From Rhizobium terricola (GTDB taxonomy: Bacteria > Pseudomonadota > Alphaproteobacteria > Rhizobiales > Rhizobiaceae), in the NCBI RefSeq assembly GCF_012927355.1, contig NZ_JABBGK010000005.1:149333-213332 (forward strand): a stretch of DNA of 64,000 bases, written 5' to 3'. The notes below the pieces were generated by a model. The model was not told the origin of the DNA, searched no databases, and saw only the letters and a list, made by a program, of their open reading frames with translations. The position numbers were made by a program, and so were the translations under genes. This document shows positions 45,743 through 54,547 of this stretch, piece after piece; the first letter of the stretch is position 1; each line of letters begins with the position of its first letter.

Positions 45743-45928
45743 GGCGGTTCTCTCTTTCTGTCGATGTTAGTATATCGGATTGACGCCCAACCCGATTGAA
45801 CCCGTCACATCGAGACGTTGTCCAGCATGATGACCCATCGGTGTTCTTGTCCAACCCACTCGCCGAAAGGCTTGTCCTGTCGGCGACGTTTGGCATCCAA
45901 ACCCGCATGCTCCTACCGGTGATGGCCA

Positions 45929-46420
45929 CTACCTTGCGGGACGAAGCATCCGCACCATCACGTTGTTTTTCAGGACAATGCGGTGGAAGGGAATGGCCAG
46001 GACATGCAGAGCGACAAGCGCCAGAAGCACGACCTTAAAGATGTTGTGGACCTGTGCGGCAATGGTCAGATCGGCGAACCACGCCAATGCGCCCGAGACG
46101 GACATGATCGCCAGTACCACATAGAAGGCCCAGTGGGCGACATGGCTCAGCACCTTTAGCGGCGCGGGTTCATTCTCGGGCGGTGGTGGCGCACCATGCG
46201 TCAGACGCAGAGCCAGACGCCACAGGATGAAGACGAGGATCAGCCCGCCGCCCGCGACATGGGCCGGGATCAGTGGGTCGAAGGCATAGTCCGTGCCCTG
46301 CCGGATCGCATCCCACGCGGAGGCGATGGAGTCCTTGAAGATATATTGGCCGGCGACCAGCAGGGCGACGATCCAGTGAAGCGCGATCTGCGCTCCGGAA
46401 TAACCTGTGGGATGTGTCAT
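45929..46420 (-). CDS. cytochrome b561-type membrane protein
   Basis: 163 residues. Four transmembrane helices with His residues placed for two haems: QIALHWIVALLVAGQYIF, LIPAHVAGGGLILVFILWRL, VLSHVAHWAFYVVLAIMSVS and LVALHVLAIPFHRIVLKN. Fits bacterial cytochrome b561 (quinol or superoxide oxidoreductase). Start 46420 chosen for size. Beside an EF-hand protein and two-component genes, a grouping seen in other proteobacteria. Confidence 0.88.
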   Translation of the reverse strand: MTHPTGYSGAQIALHWIVALLVAGQYIFKDSIASAWDAIRQGTDYAFDPLIPAHVAGGGLILVFILWRLALRLTHGAPPPPENEPAPLKVLSHVAHWAFYVVLAIMSVSGALAWFADLTIAAQVHNIFKVVLLALVALHVLAIPFHRIVLKNNVMVRMLRPAR

Positions 46421-46480
46421 GGCTCTGTCCCCTTGAATGATTGGGCGGGCGCCTTTCAGCACCCGCTATTCTCTGTCGAA

Positions 46481-47002
46481 TTACGGTTTGGTCGGGGTTT
46501 CGGCATTGATGTCAGTCAAGCGTCCCATCCGGGCCATCATCTTCACGGGAAAGGTGATTTCCTCGGCGCTGATTTCCTTGTTGCCATCATCGTCGAGCAT
46601 GGCGAAGGGGCGTGCGGCCATGCCTTTGGTTACCTCGGAAAAGAGTGCGGCAAATTCCGCCTCGGACAGGGCACCGCTGTTGTCGGCATCATGGGTGGCG
46701 AGCAAGGCGGATACACCGGCCTCGCCTTCCGCAGCCGTGACCTTGCCGTCCTTGTCGGCGTCGAAGGCCTGGAAGACCGGATTTTCGGCCAAGCCGTTGA
46801 TACCCATCGGCCCATGGCCGGCGCGCTGGCCCATCCGGCCGGGTCCCCATCCCGCACCATCGCCGCTCTGCATCATCATGCCCGGCGCATGGCCTCCCAT
46901 CATGCTCCAGGGACCGCCGCCCGCGATGGCCGGAATGGCAGCGCCGCCAATGACCGCGGCGGCGGCGATGGCACCAAGAGTTAGGATCGTCTTGCGTTTC
47001 AT
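46481..47002 (-). CDS. periplasmic EF-hand protein
   Basis: 173 residues. Signal peptide about 1-27 (LTLGAIAAAAVIGGAAIPAIA). A Met/Gly-rich stretch (GGPWSMMGGHAPGMMMQSGD, about 28-47) may bind metal. Three EF-hand loops follow: DADKDGKVTAAE, DADNSGALSEAE and DDDGNKEISAEE. Probably a calcium-binding envelope protein. It is divergent from the response regulator and shares a control region with TGTCGCA repeats. Confidence 0.9.
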   Translation of the reverse strand: MKRKTILTLGAIAAAAVIGGAAIPAIAGGGPWSMMGGHAPGMMMQSGDGAGWGPGRMGQRAGHGPMGINGLAENPVFQAFDADKDGKVTAAEGEAGVSALLATHDADNSGALSEAEFAALFSEVTKGMAARPFAMLDDDGNKEISAEEITFPVKMMARMGRLTDINAETPTKP

Positions 47003-47055
47003 GGTCTCACCTCTTCGGGTCTGTGTTTCGAATGAGACCAGGATGGAGGGGTTTT

Positions 47056-47125
47056 GTCGCAGAAGGATGCCGGGACGGAGCCTGAATTGTATCGGTCTGT
47101 CGCAAGGGCAGGGATTGCGACAGAC
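47056..47125. promoter_or_regulatory. TGTCGCA repeats between EF-hand and response-regulator genes
   Basis: A perfect 10-bp inverted repeat, TCTGTCGCAA (47097-47106) with TTGCGACAGA (47116-47125), and a further half-site TGTCGCA at 47056-47062. The 173-base divergent region is where an OmpR-type regulator would be expected to bind and control both sides. Confidence 0.6.
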
Positions 47126-47175
47126 GGATACGCAAAATTCCTCCCGCTTGCTGCAACGGCAGGCTATGTAAGGGC

Positions 47176-47901
47176 ATGACTGATCTATCGCCCCATATCT
47201 TGGTCGTGGACGACCATCGCGAAATCCGCGATGCGGTGACGCGCTATCTGGAAAAGAACGGGATGCGCGCAACCCCTGCCCGTGATGCGGCGGAAATGGA
47301 CGTGGCTCTGAAGGCCGGACGGTTCGATCTGATCGTTCTCGATGTGATGATGCCGGGCGAGGATGGGCTTTCCGCTGCGCGGCGCGTTTCTGCCAGCGGC
47401 GGCCCGCCGATCCTGATGCTCAGCGCCTTGGGCGAGGAGACCGACCGCATCGTCGGTCTGGAAATCGGGGCTGACGACTATCTGGTGAAGCCTTTCAATC
47501 CGCGCGAACTCCTGGCGCGGATCAAGTCCATCTTGCGACGTTCTGACCGGCCCGAGCCCCTGGCCGGTACTCTTGGTGGCCGTAAGCTGGCCTTCGCAGG
47601 TTGGGTGCTCGACACCGATACCCGCGCCCTCACGCATCAGGACGGACGTGAAGTCAGCCTGACAAGCGCCGAATTCAAGTTGCTGACCATCTTTCTGGAA
47701 CGCCCGCGCTTCGTGCTGTCGCGCGATCAGCTATTGGACCTTACGTCCGGCCGGGTGGCCGAAGTTTTCGACCGCACCATCGACAACCAGGTCAGCCGTC
47801 TGCGCCGCAAGATCGAAGACGATGCGGCAAGCCCCAGGATCATCGCCACGATCCGGGCGGGTGGCTACAGCCTTGCCACCGATGTCCGAGAGGTGAGTTG
47901 A
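47176..47901 (+). CDS. OmpR-family response regulator
   Basis: 241 residues. Receiver domain with phospho-acceptor Asp in VLDVMMPGEDG (about residue 56), Thr/Ser switch in LMLSALGEE and Lys in LVKPFNPREL (about 105). C-terminal winged helix (LTSAEFKLLTIFLERPRFVL, then TIDNQVSRLRRKIEDD). The stop overlaps the kinase start (TGATG). It likely controls the EF-hand/cytochrome b561 side through the TGTCGCA sites; signal unknown. Confidence 0.95.
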   Translation: MTDLSPHILVVDDHREIRDAVTRYLEKNGMRATPARDAAEMDVALKAGRFDLIVLDVMMPGEDGLSAARRVSASGGPPILMLSALGEETDRIVGLEIGADDYLVKPFNPRELLARIKSILRRSDRPEPLAGTLGGRKLAFAGWVLDTDTRALTHQDGREVSLTSAEFKLLTIFLERPRFVLSRDQLLDLTSGRVAEVFDRTIDNQVSRLRRKIEDDAASPRIIATIRAGGYSLATDVREVS

Positions 47902-49304
47902 TGCGGCTTTCCCCTCGCAGCCTGACCGGGCAGTTGGCACTGTTGATCCTGATCGCCTTCCTGGCGGCCCAGTTCATAAGCCTCTGGCTTTTCACGGGTG
48001 AACGCGGGACCGCCTTGCAAGCCAGCCTCAGAGTCGAAACCGCCGAGCGAGCGGCGGCAGTCGTAATCGCGCTGGAAGAGGCCGCACCGGACAATCGCCC
48101 GGGCATCCTTGCCGCGGCCCGCTCGCATCATGCGCAATTCGATGTCGGCGAGAGCGCGATCAGTTCGAAGGAAATTGGGCTATCTGCGGTTCGATCCAGG
48201 GTGACAGATGTGCTGGGAAGCCCGCGCGAGATTCGTGCAGAAGAAGTCGGGATCTCCCCACGCGACGGCCGTCCCATGACACCTCCTGCCGCGCTTGCCT
48301 GGTTGCGTGACCGACTGCTGGCCGCAGGCATAGCTCCAACCGAACTTCGCCTGTCCGTGCTGTTGAAGGACGGGTCCTGGCTCAATGTCCGCTCCCGCAA
48401 CGACCTCCGGGATTTCCAGCTTCCTCCAGCTATCCTCGGCACGATTATGCTCTCGTTGGTGCTGATCATGGCCGCGCTCTGGCTTGGAATGCGGCGGATC
48501 ACCGGCCCGCTGAGACACCTTGTGCAGGCTGCGGAGGAGATGGGGATCGACGGTCCCGCATTTTCCATGCCGCGGGGCGGACCCGACGAGGTGCGCGCGC
48601 TGTCCGACGCGATGGAGCGGATGCAGGCACGCATATCCGGCATGGTTACCGACCGCACGCGAATGCTGGCGGCGCTTGGTCACGACCTTCGCTCGCCCAT
48701 CACGGCACTGCGTCTGCGTGCGGAGATGGTCGACGATGACGAGACGCGGGAGCGCATCGCGGCGACGTTGGACGAAATGCAGGAAATGGTCGAGTCGACG
48801 CTGGCCTATGCCCGTGGCGTCTCGCCTGACCAGCCGATGGAACCGACAGACATTCCGCGACTGCTTTCCGAGCTCGCCTCGGAACTTAGCGAAACCGGTC
48901 AGCAGGTGACTCTCGGGACCATGGAACCTGTCACGTTGCCGGTTCGACGGACACCAATGCGGCGCGCCTTGCGCAATCTGATAGAGAATGCGCAGCGTTA
49001 TGGCGCCGGTGCGGTCATTGGTCTTAGTCGAATGGGAAGCGATGTCGTCATTTACATCGACGATACAGGACCTGGCATACCCGATGCGGAACTCTCCCGC
49101 GTCTTTGAGCCGTTTACACGGCTTGAACAATCCCGCTCGCGCGAGACCGGGGGTGTCGGCTTGGGTCTTCCCATAGCCCGGGCCATACTGAACGCCCATG
49201 GCGGCTCGGTAGAGCTAAAGAACCGGGAAGAAGGCGGCCTACGGGCGATCGTTACGATGCGAAGCGCAGTCGGTCGCGAGGAATATAGGTCCTGGACACG
49301 GTAA
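47901..49304 (+). CDS. sensor histidine kinase (EnvZ-like)
   Basis: 467 residues. Two transmembrane helices (about 12-34 and 174-196) enclose a periplasmic sensor of about 140 residues. HAMP (about 198-248), dimerisation domain with phospho-His in LGHDLRSPITALRLR (about 261), and ATPase with NLIENAQRYG, DTGPGIPDAEL and GVGLGLPIARAI. Start ATG 47901 overlaps the regulator stop. Partner of the preceding gene. Confidence 0.95.
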   Translation: MRLSPRSLTGQLALLILIAFLAAQFISLWLFTGERGTALQASLRVETAERAAAVVIALEEAAPDNRPGILAAARSHHAQFDVGESAISSKEIGLSAVRSRVTDVLGSPREIRAEEVGISPRDGRPMTPPAALAWLRDRLLAAGIAPTELRLSVLLKDGSWLNVRSRNDLRDFQLPPAILGTIMLSLVLIMAALWLGMRRITGPLRHLVQAAEEMGIDGPAFSMPRGGPDEVRALSDAMERMQARISGMVTDRTRMLAALGHDLRSPITALRLRAEMVDDDETRERIAATLDEMQEMVESTLAYARGVSPDQPMEPTDIPRLLSELASELSETGQQVTLGTMEPVTLPVRRTPMRRALRNLIENAQRYGAGAVIGLSRMGSDVVIYIDDTGPGIPDAELSRVFEPFTRLEQSRSRETGGVGLGLPIARAILNAHGGSVELKNREEGGLRAIVTMRSAVGREEYRSWTR

Positions 49305-49622
49305 GGCAATCGAGTGAGCCCCACTCTGCCATGAGAAGCCACCGATGCTATGTAGAGCGCTCAATTCTAGCGGATCAAGAAACTTTCGCGTTCTCATCGA
49401 ATACTCGGAAACGCAATAATTGACGCGGCGGCCGCTCACTCGGTTTTGGCTTTCTGCTCTGATCCTCGAAAACTGGTGGGAAAGTGGATGGCTTAGCAGG
49501 ACCAGACTTCAGCCACCCCCGAGGCAGATCCAGACAATGGCCAAAGTGCCGTCGGACCTGCCGTCATCCTCACTCGCCGGCGCGATCGATCGCCTTGGTA
49601 TGACCAGGCTGATTGTAAGAGG

Positions 49623-49890
49623 CCGACCACCGTAGGGCCTGCCGCCGAGGAAGTCGCGGCGGCAGCTCCATTCCGGGCCCATGTCGAGCAGGTTCTCATT
49701 CCAACCTTGGCACCGGGCGACATCGTCATCATGGACAATCTGCCCGCAAACAAGGCGGAAGGCGTGCGTCACGCGATCGAAACTGCGGGACGCCGGCTAC
49801 TTTAGCATCCGCCCTACAGCCCGGACTTCAACCCCATCGAGAAGGCGTTCTACAAGTTCAAAGCTGCCTTAAGAATGTGCCACCTACTTC
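49623..49890 (+). pseudogene. IS630-family transposase remnant
   Basis: The reading frame through [20 protein letters not shown] and [20 protein letters not shown], then PPYSPDFNPIEKAFYKFKAA, is the C-terminal DDE part of an IS630 transposase. An in-frame TAG breaks it at about 49804, just before the last catalytic region. Upstream sequence is degraded. It lies between the two-component genes and the nitrate island; nothing else is supported in 49305-50050. Confidence 0.82.
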
Positions 49891-50050
49891 AGATCGTGCG
49901 GACATGACCCAGAGTAAAGCGGACGCACTGCAGAGTAGCCGTCGATGCGCGATACGCAACTAAATTCCACACCGATATGGCCCACGAGGCCGACCAACTC
50001 ATAACGCCTCAACGTATTCAGGGCTCGCCAGCAACGGGCACCTGCTGCTC

Positions 50051-51088
50051 TTATCCTCCGAGAACCGACATGTGGCGGGCAATACCCGAGTGGCTGTGGC
50101 GCGTGATTTCGAAGGCGTGGCCCTTCGGCTTCAGCGCGAGCGCATCGCGGATGCGGTTGCAGACCGCCTCTTCCGGATCCTCGCCCCGAAGTGCCTGCCT
50201 CAGCCCGATTGCCCCCTCCTTGCCCATGCAGGCGTAGAGATCCCCGGTACAACTGACACGTATCCGGTTGCAACTCGAACAGAAATCACAGGACAGAGGC
50301 GTGATGAAGCCAAGCCGGCCGCCGGTCTCGGCAAGGCGGACATAGCGGGCCGGGCCGCCCGTCCGGTCATCGATCGGCATGAGCGTCCAGCGCTCTGCAA
50401 GAGATCGGCGCAGCGTATCGAGCGGGAGGAAACTCGATGAGCGGTCAAGCCCCGTCTCCCCGAGCGGCATTTCCTCGATCAGCGTGAGATCCATGCCGCG
50501 CCCATGCGCGAAGCGGATGAGTTCGTCGACCTCCCGTTCAAAGGGACCGGACATTGCCACGGCGTTAAGCTTGACCTTCAGGCCCACCGCAAGGGCCGCG
50601 TCGATACCGTTCAGCACCGGCTGGAGCCGGCCCCACCGCGTGATCTGCGCGTAGCGCCCCGCATCAAGGGTATCCAGCGAGACGTTGACGCGACGAACGC
50701 CGGCGGCAAACAGCGCCTCAGCATAGCGCGCCAGAAGCGTTCCATTGGTGGTCAAGGTCACTTCGTCCAGGTCGCCGTTTTCGAGATGCGGCGCCAGCAG
50801 GTTGAACAATTGCATGACGTTCTTGCGCACCAGCGGCTCGCCGCCCGTCAGCCGGATCTTGCGCACGCCTCCACGCATGAAGATGGTTGCCAGACGATAG
50901 AGCTCTTCCAGTGTCAGGACATCCTGTCGCGGCAGGAACGTCATGTGCTCGCTCATGCAATAGGTGCAGCGCAGATCACAGCGATCCGTCACCGACAGCC
51001 GCAGATAGGTGACCTGCCGTCCGAAGCTGTCGATCAGGGGAGCATGTACCGGATCAGCCGGAACCTCGAAGCGTCGTTCAAGCTGCAT
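50051..51088 (-). CDS. moaA: MoaA, GTP 3',8-cyclase of molybdenum cofactor synthesis
   Basis: 345 residues from ATG 51088 (AAGGAA at 8 bases). Radical-SAM cluster CDLRCTYC (Cys 37, 41, 44), TGGEPLVRK, a second cluster in CDFCSSCNRIRVSC, and the conserved C-terminal Gly-Gly. It makes the first pterin intermediate with MoaC. Overlaps the DUF2478 gene by 11 bases. Last gene of the nitrate island. Probably a dedicated copy beside a chromosomal one. Confidence 0.95.
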   Translation of the reverse strand: MQLERRFEVPADPVHAPLIDSFGRQVTYLRLSVTDRCDLRCTYCMSEHMTFLPRQDVLTLEELYRLATIFMRGGVRKIRLTGGEPLVRKNVMQLFNLLAPHLENGDLDEVTLTTNGTLLARYAEALFAAGVRRVNVSLDTLDAGRYAQITRWGRLQPVLNGIDAALAVGLKVKLNAVAMSGPFEREVDELIRFAHGRGMDLTLIEEMPLGETGLDRSSSFLPLDTLRRSLAERWTLMPIDDRTGGPARYVRLAETGGRLGFITPLSCDFCSSCNRIRVSCTGDLYACMGKEGAIGLRQALRGEDPEEAVCNRIRDALALKPKGHAFEITRHSHSGIARHMSVLGG

Positions 51089-51626
51089 CACGGGAGTTCC
51101 TTGCCGCGACGGTCGCGCGACGTGACCAGGTAAGGACTGCTTCCGGATCAGGCTTGAGGAGACAGCCAAATTCGCCGGAAAACTGCTCCCATGCCTGGAC
51201 ATATTCATCCCTGACGACGGTCAGCACAGGAACGCCGCGAATGCAGGCCTCCTCGATGACAGCGCGGAATCCCTGCCCCTCGGATTCGCCCTTTCCGAAG
51301 CGATTGAGGATCATCAGGTCGGTATCGTCATCGAGCCTGGCAAGCAGGGAGCCGGCGACACCCACAAGGGCCTGCGGGTCGAGCCTGCAACCCCGCGCGC
51401 CCGAGCCCAGTGCCTGCGAGATCGTGACGAGTTCACCAGTGGCGATGTCCTCGAGTGCAATCTCGCCGCAGCACTCTCCCTCGCCTGCGCCTTCCCTCTG
51501 CAGGTAGCCGACGACTTTCCGCCCGTCGGCGACAAGGGAACGAGCGGTCGCTTCAAGGATACTATCCACCGGGTGGTCCCTGGTGACGCGAATGGCGGCC
51601 TGAAGGGGGAAAGCGAAGTCCGTCAT
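51078..51626 (-). CDS. DUF2478 protein, molybdenum-cluster associated
   Basis: 182 residues from ATG 51626 (GGAGG at 6 bases). Blocks ARSLVADGRKVVGYLQREGA, ALGSGARGCRLDPQALVGVA and DTDLMILNRFGKGESEGQGF are the DUF2478 pattern. These proteins resemble nucleotide-binding THEP1-type folds and sit in molybdenum transport or cofactor operons. No classical P-loop is obvious here. Role unknown, perhaps in molybdate handling for NarG. Confidence 0.85.
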   Translation of the reverse strand: MTDFAFPLQAAIRVTRDHPVDSILEATARSLVADGRKVVGYLQREGAGEGECCGEIALEDIATGELVTISQALGSGARGCRLDPQALVGVAGSLLARLDDDTDLMILNRFGKGESEGQGFRAVIEEACIRGVPVLTVVRDEYVQAWEQFSGEFGCLLKPDPEAVLTWSRRATVAARNSRDAA

Positions 51627-52897
51627 GTGATCCTCCAAGAAACATCCGTCCTGTAGAATGGCATCCATTCGACGAGGTCGCCGCGCGCACCGTGTGTCGC
51701 GCTTGCATCAAGAACAATAATACCATCGGCCGAAGCCAACGGAACGAGAGCTGCGGAACTGCCGTGACCCAGCCGTTGCAGAACCGGCAGGCCATCGGCA
51801 TTGCGGCCAATCTCCTTCGCCGGCACATACTCCCGGCGTCCGGACTTACGGGTCCAGCCGAAATCGGCTTCGGCAGTCTCGATCCTGTCCTCCGGCGAAC
51901 GGACACCGAGCATTGCACTGATCTGTCGCTTGACGAAGAGCTGGAAGCCGACATAGGCAGCGAAGGGATTGCCCGGCAGTCCGGTCACCAGCGTTCGGGT
52001 CATGCGACCGAAGAATACCGGCTTGCCGGGCTTGAGGGCGACGCGGCAAGCCTCGACAGCCCCGCCGGCGGCAAGGAGCGCGGGCCGCATGAAATCCCTG
52101 CCGCCCATCGAGGCAGCACCCGACGTCAGGATCATGTCGAAGGGACCGGCCTCAGCGGTCAGGAACTCAGTCATCCTCGCCCTGTCGTCAGGGCAGATAC
52201 CGAGATCGATGACCTCTGCTCCGGCCCCCTCACAAAGGGCAAGCAGCATGGGACGATTGACGTCGTGGATGTTCGCGGCCCCTCCGGCCAGTTCGTCACC
52301 GGTCGACAGGATGCCGATGCGCGGGCGGCGCATCACCGGTAGGCTGCCAAATCCATTGCCCGCCAGGACGCCGATATGACGTGCGTCGATGATGGTGCCG
52401 GCTGCCGCGAGCAGATCGCCGACCGCGACGTCCTCGCCCCTGCGACGAATATTGTCGCCGCTTGCCGGGCGCATAGTCACCAGAACGCTGTCGCCCCGGT
52501 CCTCGCAGGCCTCCTGCACGATCACGGCATCGCTGGCCGCCGGCACCGGCGCACCGGTGAAGATGCGCAGCGCCGTGCCGGGTTCGAGGACAGGCGCCAA
52601 GCCACCGGCCGCAACCGTGCCCGCAACCGGCAGACACCAAGGGCCTTGACCGGGCAAATCCCCGACCATCAGCGCAAAGCCGTCCATGGCCGAATTGTCG
52701 AAGAACGGCATGGCATTCACGGCGTGCAGGTCGCGAGCAAGGACGCGGCCACGCGCTCTGGCGAGAGCGACTTCCTCCGTCTCGGTCAACGGCTGGACCA
52801 TCGCCACCGCGACATCGATCGCCTCCTCGACCGTGATCAGGCGCTCACGGCTTTCGGTGAGCTCGGCCCAGTGGCCCTTTTCAGGCAGGACGTTCAT
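51623..52897 (-). CDS. moeA: MoeA, molybdopterin molybdenumtransferase
   Basis: 424 residues from ATG 52897. Signature blocks: FDNSAMDGFAL, GDNIRRRGEDV (usually VRxxGxD), GILSTGDEL and MILTSGAASMGGRDF, with VTGLPGNPFAAYVGFQLFVK near the end. It inserts molybdenum into adenylylated molybdopterin. Overlaps neighbours by 4 bases on both sides. Length is normal. Confidence 0.95.
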   Translation of the reverse strand: MNVLPEKGHWAELTESRERLITVEEAIDVAVAMVQPLTETEEVALARARGRVLARDLHAVNAMPFFDNSAMDGFALMVGDLPGQGPWCLPVAGTVAAGGLAPVLEPGTALRIFTGAPVPAASDAVIVQEACEDRGDSVLVTMRPASGDNIRRRGEDVAVGDLLAAAGTIIDARHIGVLAGNGFGSLPVMRRPRIGILSTGDELAGGAANIHDVNRPMLLALCEGAGAEVIDLGICPDDRARMTEFLTAEAGPFDMILTSGAASMGGRDFMRPALLAAGGAVEACRVALKPGKPVFFGRMTRTLVTGLPGNPFAAYVGFQLFVKRQISAMLGVRSPEDRIETAEADFGWTRKSGRREYVPAKEIGRNADGLPVLQRLGHGSSAALVPLASADGIIVLDASATHGARGDLVEWMPFYRTDVSWRIT

Positions 52898-53550
52898 TGC
52901 ATGCTCTCCCGGTCCGCGGTCGGCATGAGGTCCCCGCCGTCGCAGCGGAATCGGGCCATGCTCCTGTCGCAACCACAGCCGAGATCACGCAGTAAGCCGT
53001 CGCGCAGGCCATAGATCCAGCCGTGGATCGCAAGGTCCCGACCGCGTTTCCATGCGGACTGCATGATGGGGGTGTGAGACAGGCTTTCCACCTGCGCGGC
53101 AACCGTCAATTCGCAGAGCCGGTTCAAGCGACCTTCTCCATCGGCGATCGCCTGGAGTTCAGAGAGATTGGCCTCGGCGACGTCACGGATCGGCTGGAGC
53201 CAGTGGTCGATGATGCCGTGGCGATGACCATCCATCGCCGCACGCACGCCACCGCAGCCATAGTGTCCGCAGACGATGATGTGCTTGACCTCCAGCGTCT
53301 CGACCGCGAATTCCAGCACCGACAACAGGTTCAGATCGGCCCGGTGGACGAGATTGGCGACGTTGCGGTGGACGAAGACCTCGCCGGGTTGCAGCCCGGT
53401 GATGACATTGGCCGGCACCCGGCTGTCGGAACAGCCGATCCAGAGATATTCGGGTCGCTGCAATGCCGACAGCCTGTCGAAGTAGAGGGGGTCTTTCGCG
53501 CGCTTGGCCGCCGCCCAGCGGACATTGTGGTCGAAGAGATCTGAAAGCAT
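52894..53550 (-). CDS. beta-class carbonic anhydrase
   Basis: About 218 residues. Zinc ligands in GCSDSRVP (Cys and Asp-Arg dyad) and GHYGCGG (His, Cys), all present. Two adjacent ATGs (53553 and 53550); the second has better spacing (6) from GGAG. It interconverts CO2 and bicarbonate. Within a nitrate respiration operon it may buffer pH or supply bicarbonate; this link is inferred. A Cys-containing tail (CGCDRSMARFRCDGG) is unusual for the family. Confidence 0.93.
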   Translation of the reverse strand: MLSDLFDHNVRWAAAKRAKDPLYFDRLSALQRPEYLWIGCSDSRVPANVITGLQPGEVFVHRNVANLVHRADLNLLSVLEFAVETLEVKHIIVCGHYGCGGVRAAMDGHRHGIIDHWLQPIRDVAEANLSELQAIADGEGRLNRLCELTVAAQVESLSHTPIMQSAWKRGRDLAIHGWIYGLRDGLLRDLGCGCDRSMARFRCDGGDLMPTADRESMQ

Positions 53551-53629
53551 CATCTACTCCGGACGCCTACCAACCCGCCCGTGAGGCACGACAGGTCGCC
53601 CTGCCGCACCTCAGCGTGCAGGCACGACG

Positions 53630-54544
53630 TCATTGCATCAATGGACCATCGGCAGCGAGAAGGTCGATGCCGGTGACGGTCGCGTCCGCGGCAAGGATCG
53701 CGATATATTGCGACACAGCCTTCGACCAGGTGGAAGCCTCGAGCCAGCCGGCGATCCGCTGCTGGACGAAATCGAACGGCAGTTGCTCGCCATCGATCCG
53801 ACGCTCCAGTCGGATGATGTGATACCCGAACCGGCTTTCGACAGGCCGTGGGGTGATCTCACCCTCTGCCATCCGCGCCAGCGCCCGCTCGAACTCCGCG
53901 ACCGTGCTGCCTCGGGTCAATTGCCCGAGATTGCCGCCCTGCTCTGCCGACGGACAGGCCGAATGGGTCCGCGCCATGGTGGCGAACTCGCTCGGATGTT
54001 CAGCGAGAACCGCGGCCAGCCTCTCGGCATCTGTGCGCGCCGCGGCGCGAGTCCTCTCATCCGCCGGATCGGCGGCTATCAGGATATGGCTCGCCTCGAA
54101 GATCGGCTCGCTGCGAAACTTCCCGCGGTTGTTTTCGTAGAAGCGCAGGCACTCTTCCGCCGTCGCGGAGGGAACGGTAACTTCTTCCTCGATCAGCCGG
54201 CGAATGGCGGCATCGTCGTCCGTTTCGCTGCGGCCTTCGGCGTCGCTCTCTGGCGAGACCGCAATCTGCCGTTCGCGGGCCCGCTGCAGCAGAAGCTCCC
54301 TGACGGCGAGCGCCCTTGCAGCGGAAAGAAGGGCCGCCCCCGGATTCTCCGCCGGATGGTTCTGCGCCTCGGCGAGGATATCGCTTTCGGCGATCGCCAC
54401 CCCGTTGACGGAGACGGCGTCGAGCACCGGTCGCGCCTTGGGAGGAACCCGGGTGTCGGGCTCCTGGTAGGTTGAGTAGCTGTCCTTCATTCCCGCACTG
54501 GACGGTGCCGGACCATTCGAAGCCTTGTCAAAAAGCGTGACCAT
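53630..54544 (-). CDS. parvulin-type peptidyl-prolyl isomerase
   Basis: 304 residues. PpiC/rotamase domain about 150-255 with SHILIAA, GGNLGQLTRGSTVAEFERAL and RFGYHIIRLERR. N-terminal part (about 45-145) is helical, like NifM/SurA-type chaperones. No signal peptide, so it is probably cytoplasmic and helps fold NarGHI. Such a gene follows narI in many alpha- and betaproteobacterial nar operons. Three bases from narI. Confidence 0.92.
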   Translation of the reverse strand: MVTLFDKASNGPAPSSAGMKDSYSTYQEPDTRVPPKARPVLDAVSVNGVAIAESDILAEAQNHPAENPGAALLSAARALAVRELLLQRARERQIAVSPESDAEGRSETDDDAAIRRLIEEEVTVPSATAEECLRFYENNRGKFRSEPIFEASHILIAADPADERTRAAARTDAERLAAVLAEHPSEFATMARTHSACPSAEQGGNLGQLTRGSTVAEFERALARMAEGEITPRPVESRFGYHIIRLERRIDGEQLPFDFVQQRIAGWLEASTWSKAVSQYIAILAADATVTGIDLLAADGPLMQ

Positions 54545-54547
54545 GGT

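Noticed and set aside
45743..45928. possible transposase fragment between the adaptor and cytochrome b561 genes
   Set aside because: Short translated stretches look vaguely transposase-like but carry stops and no recognisable motif.
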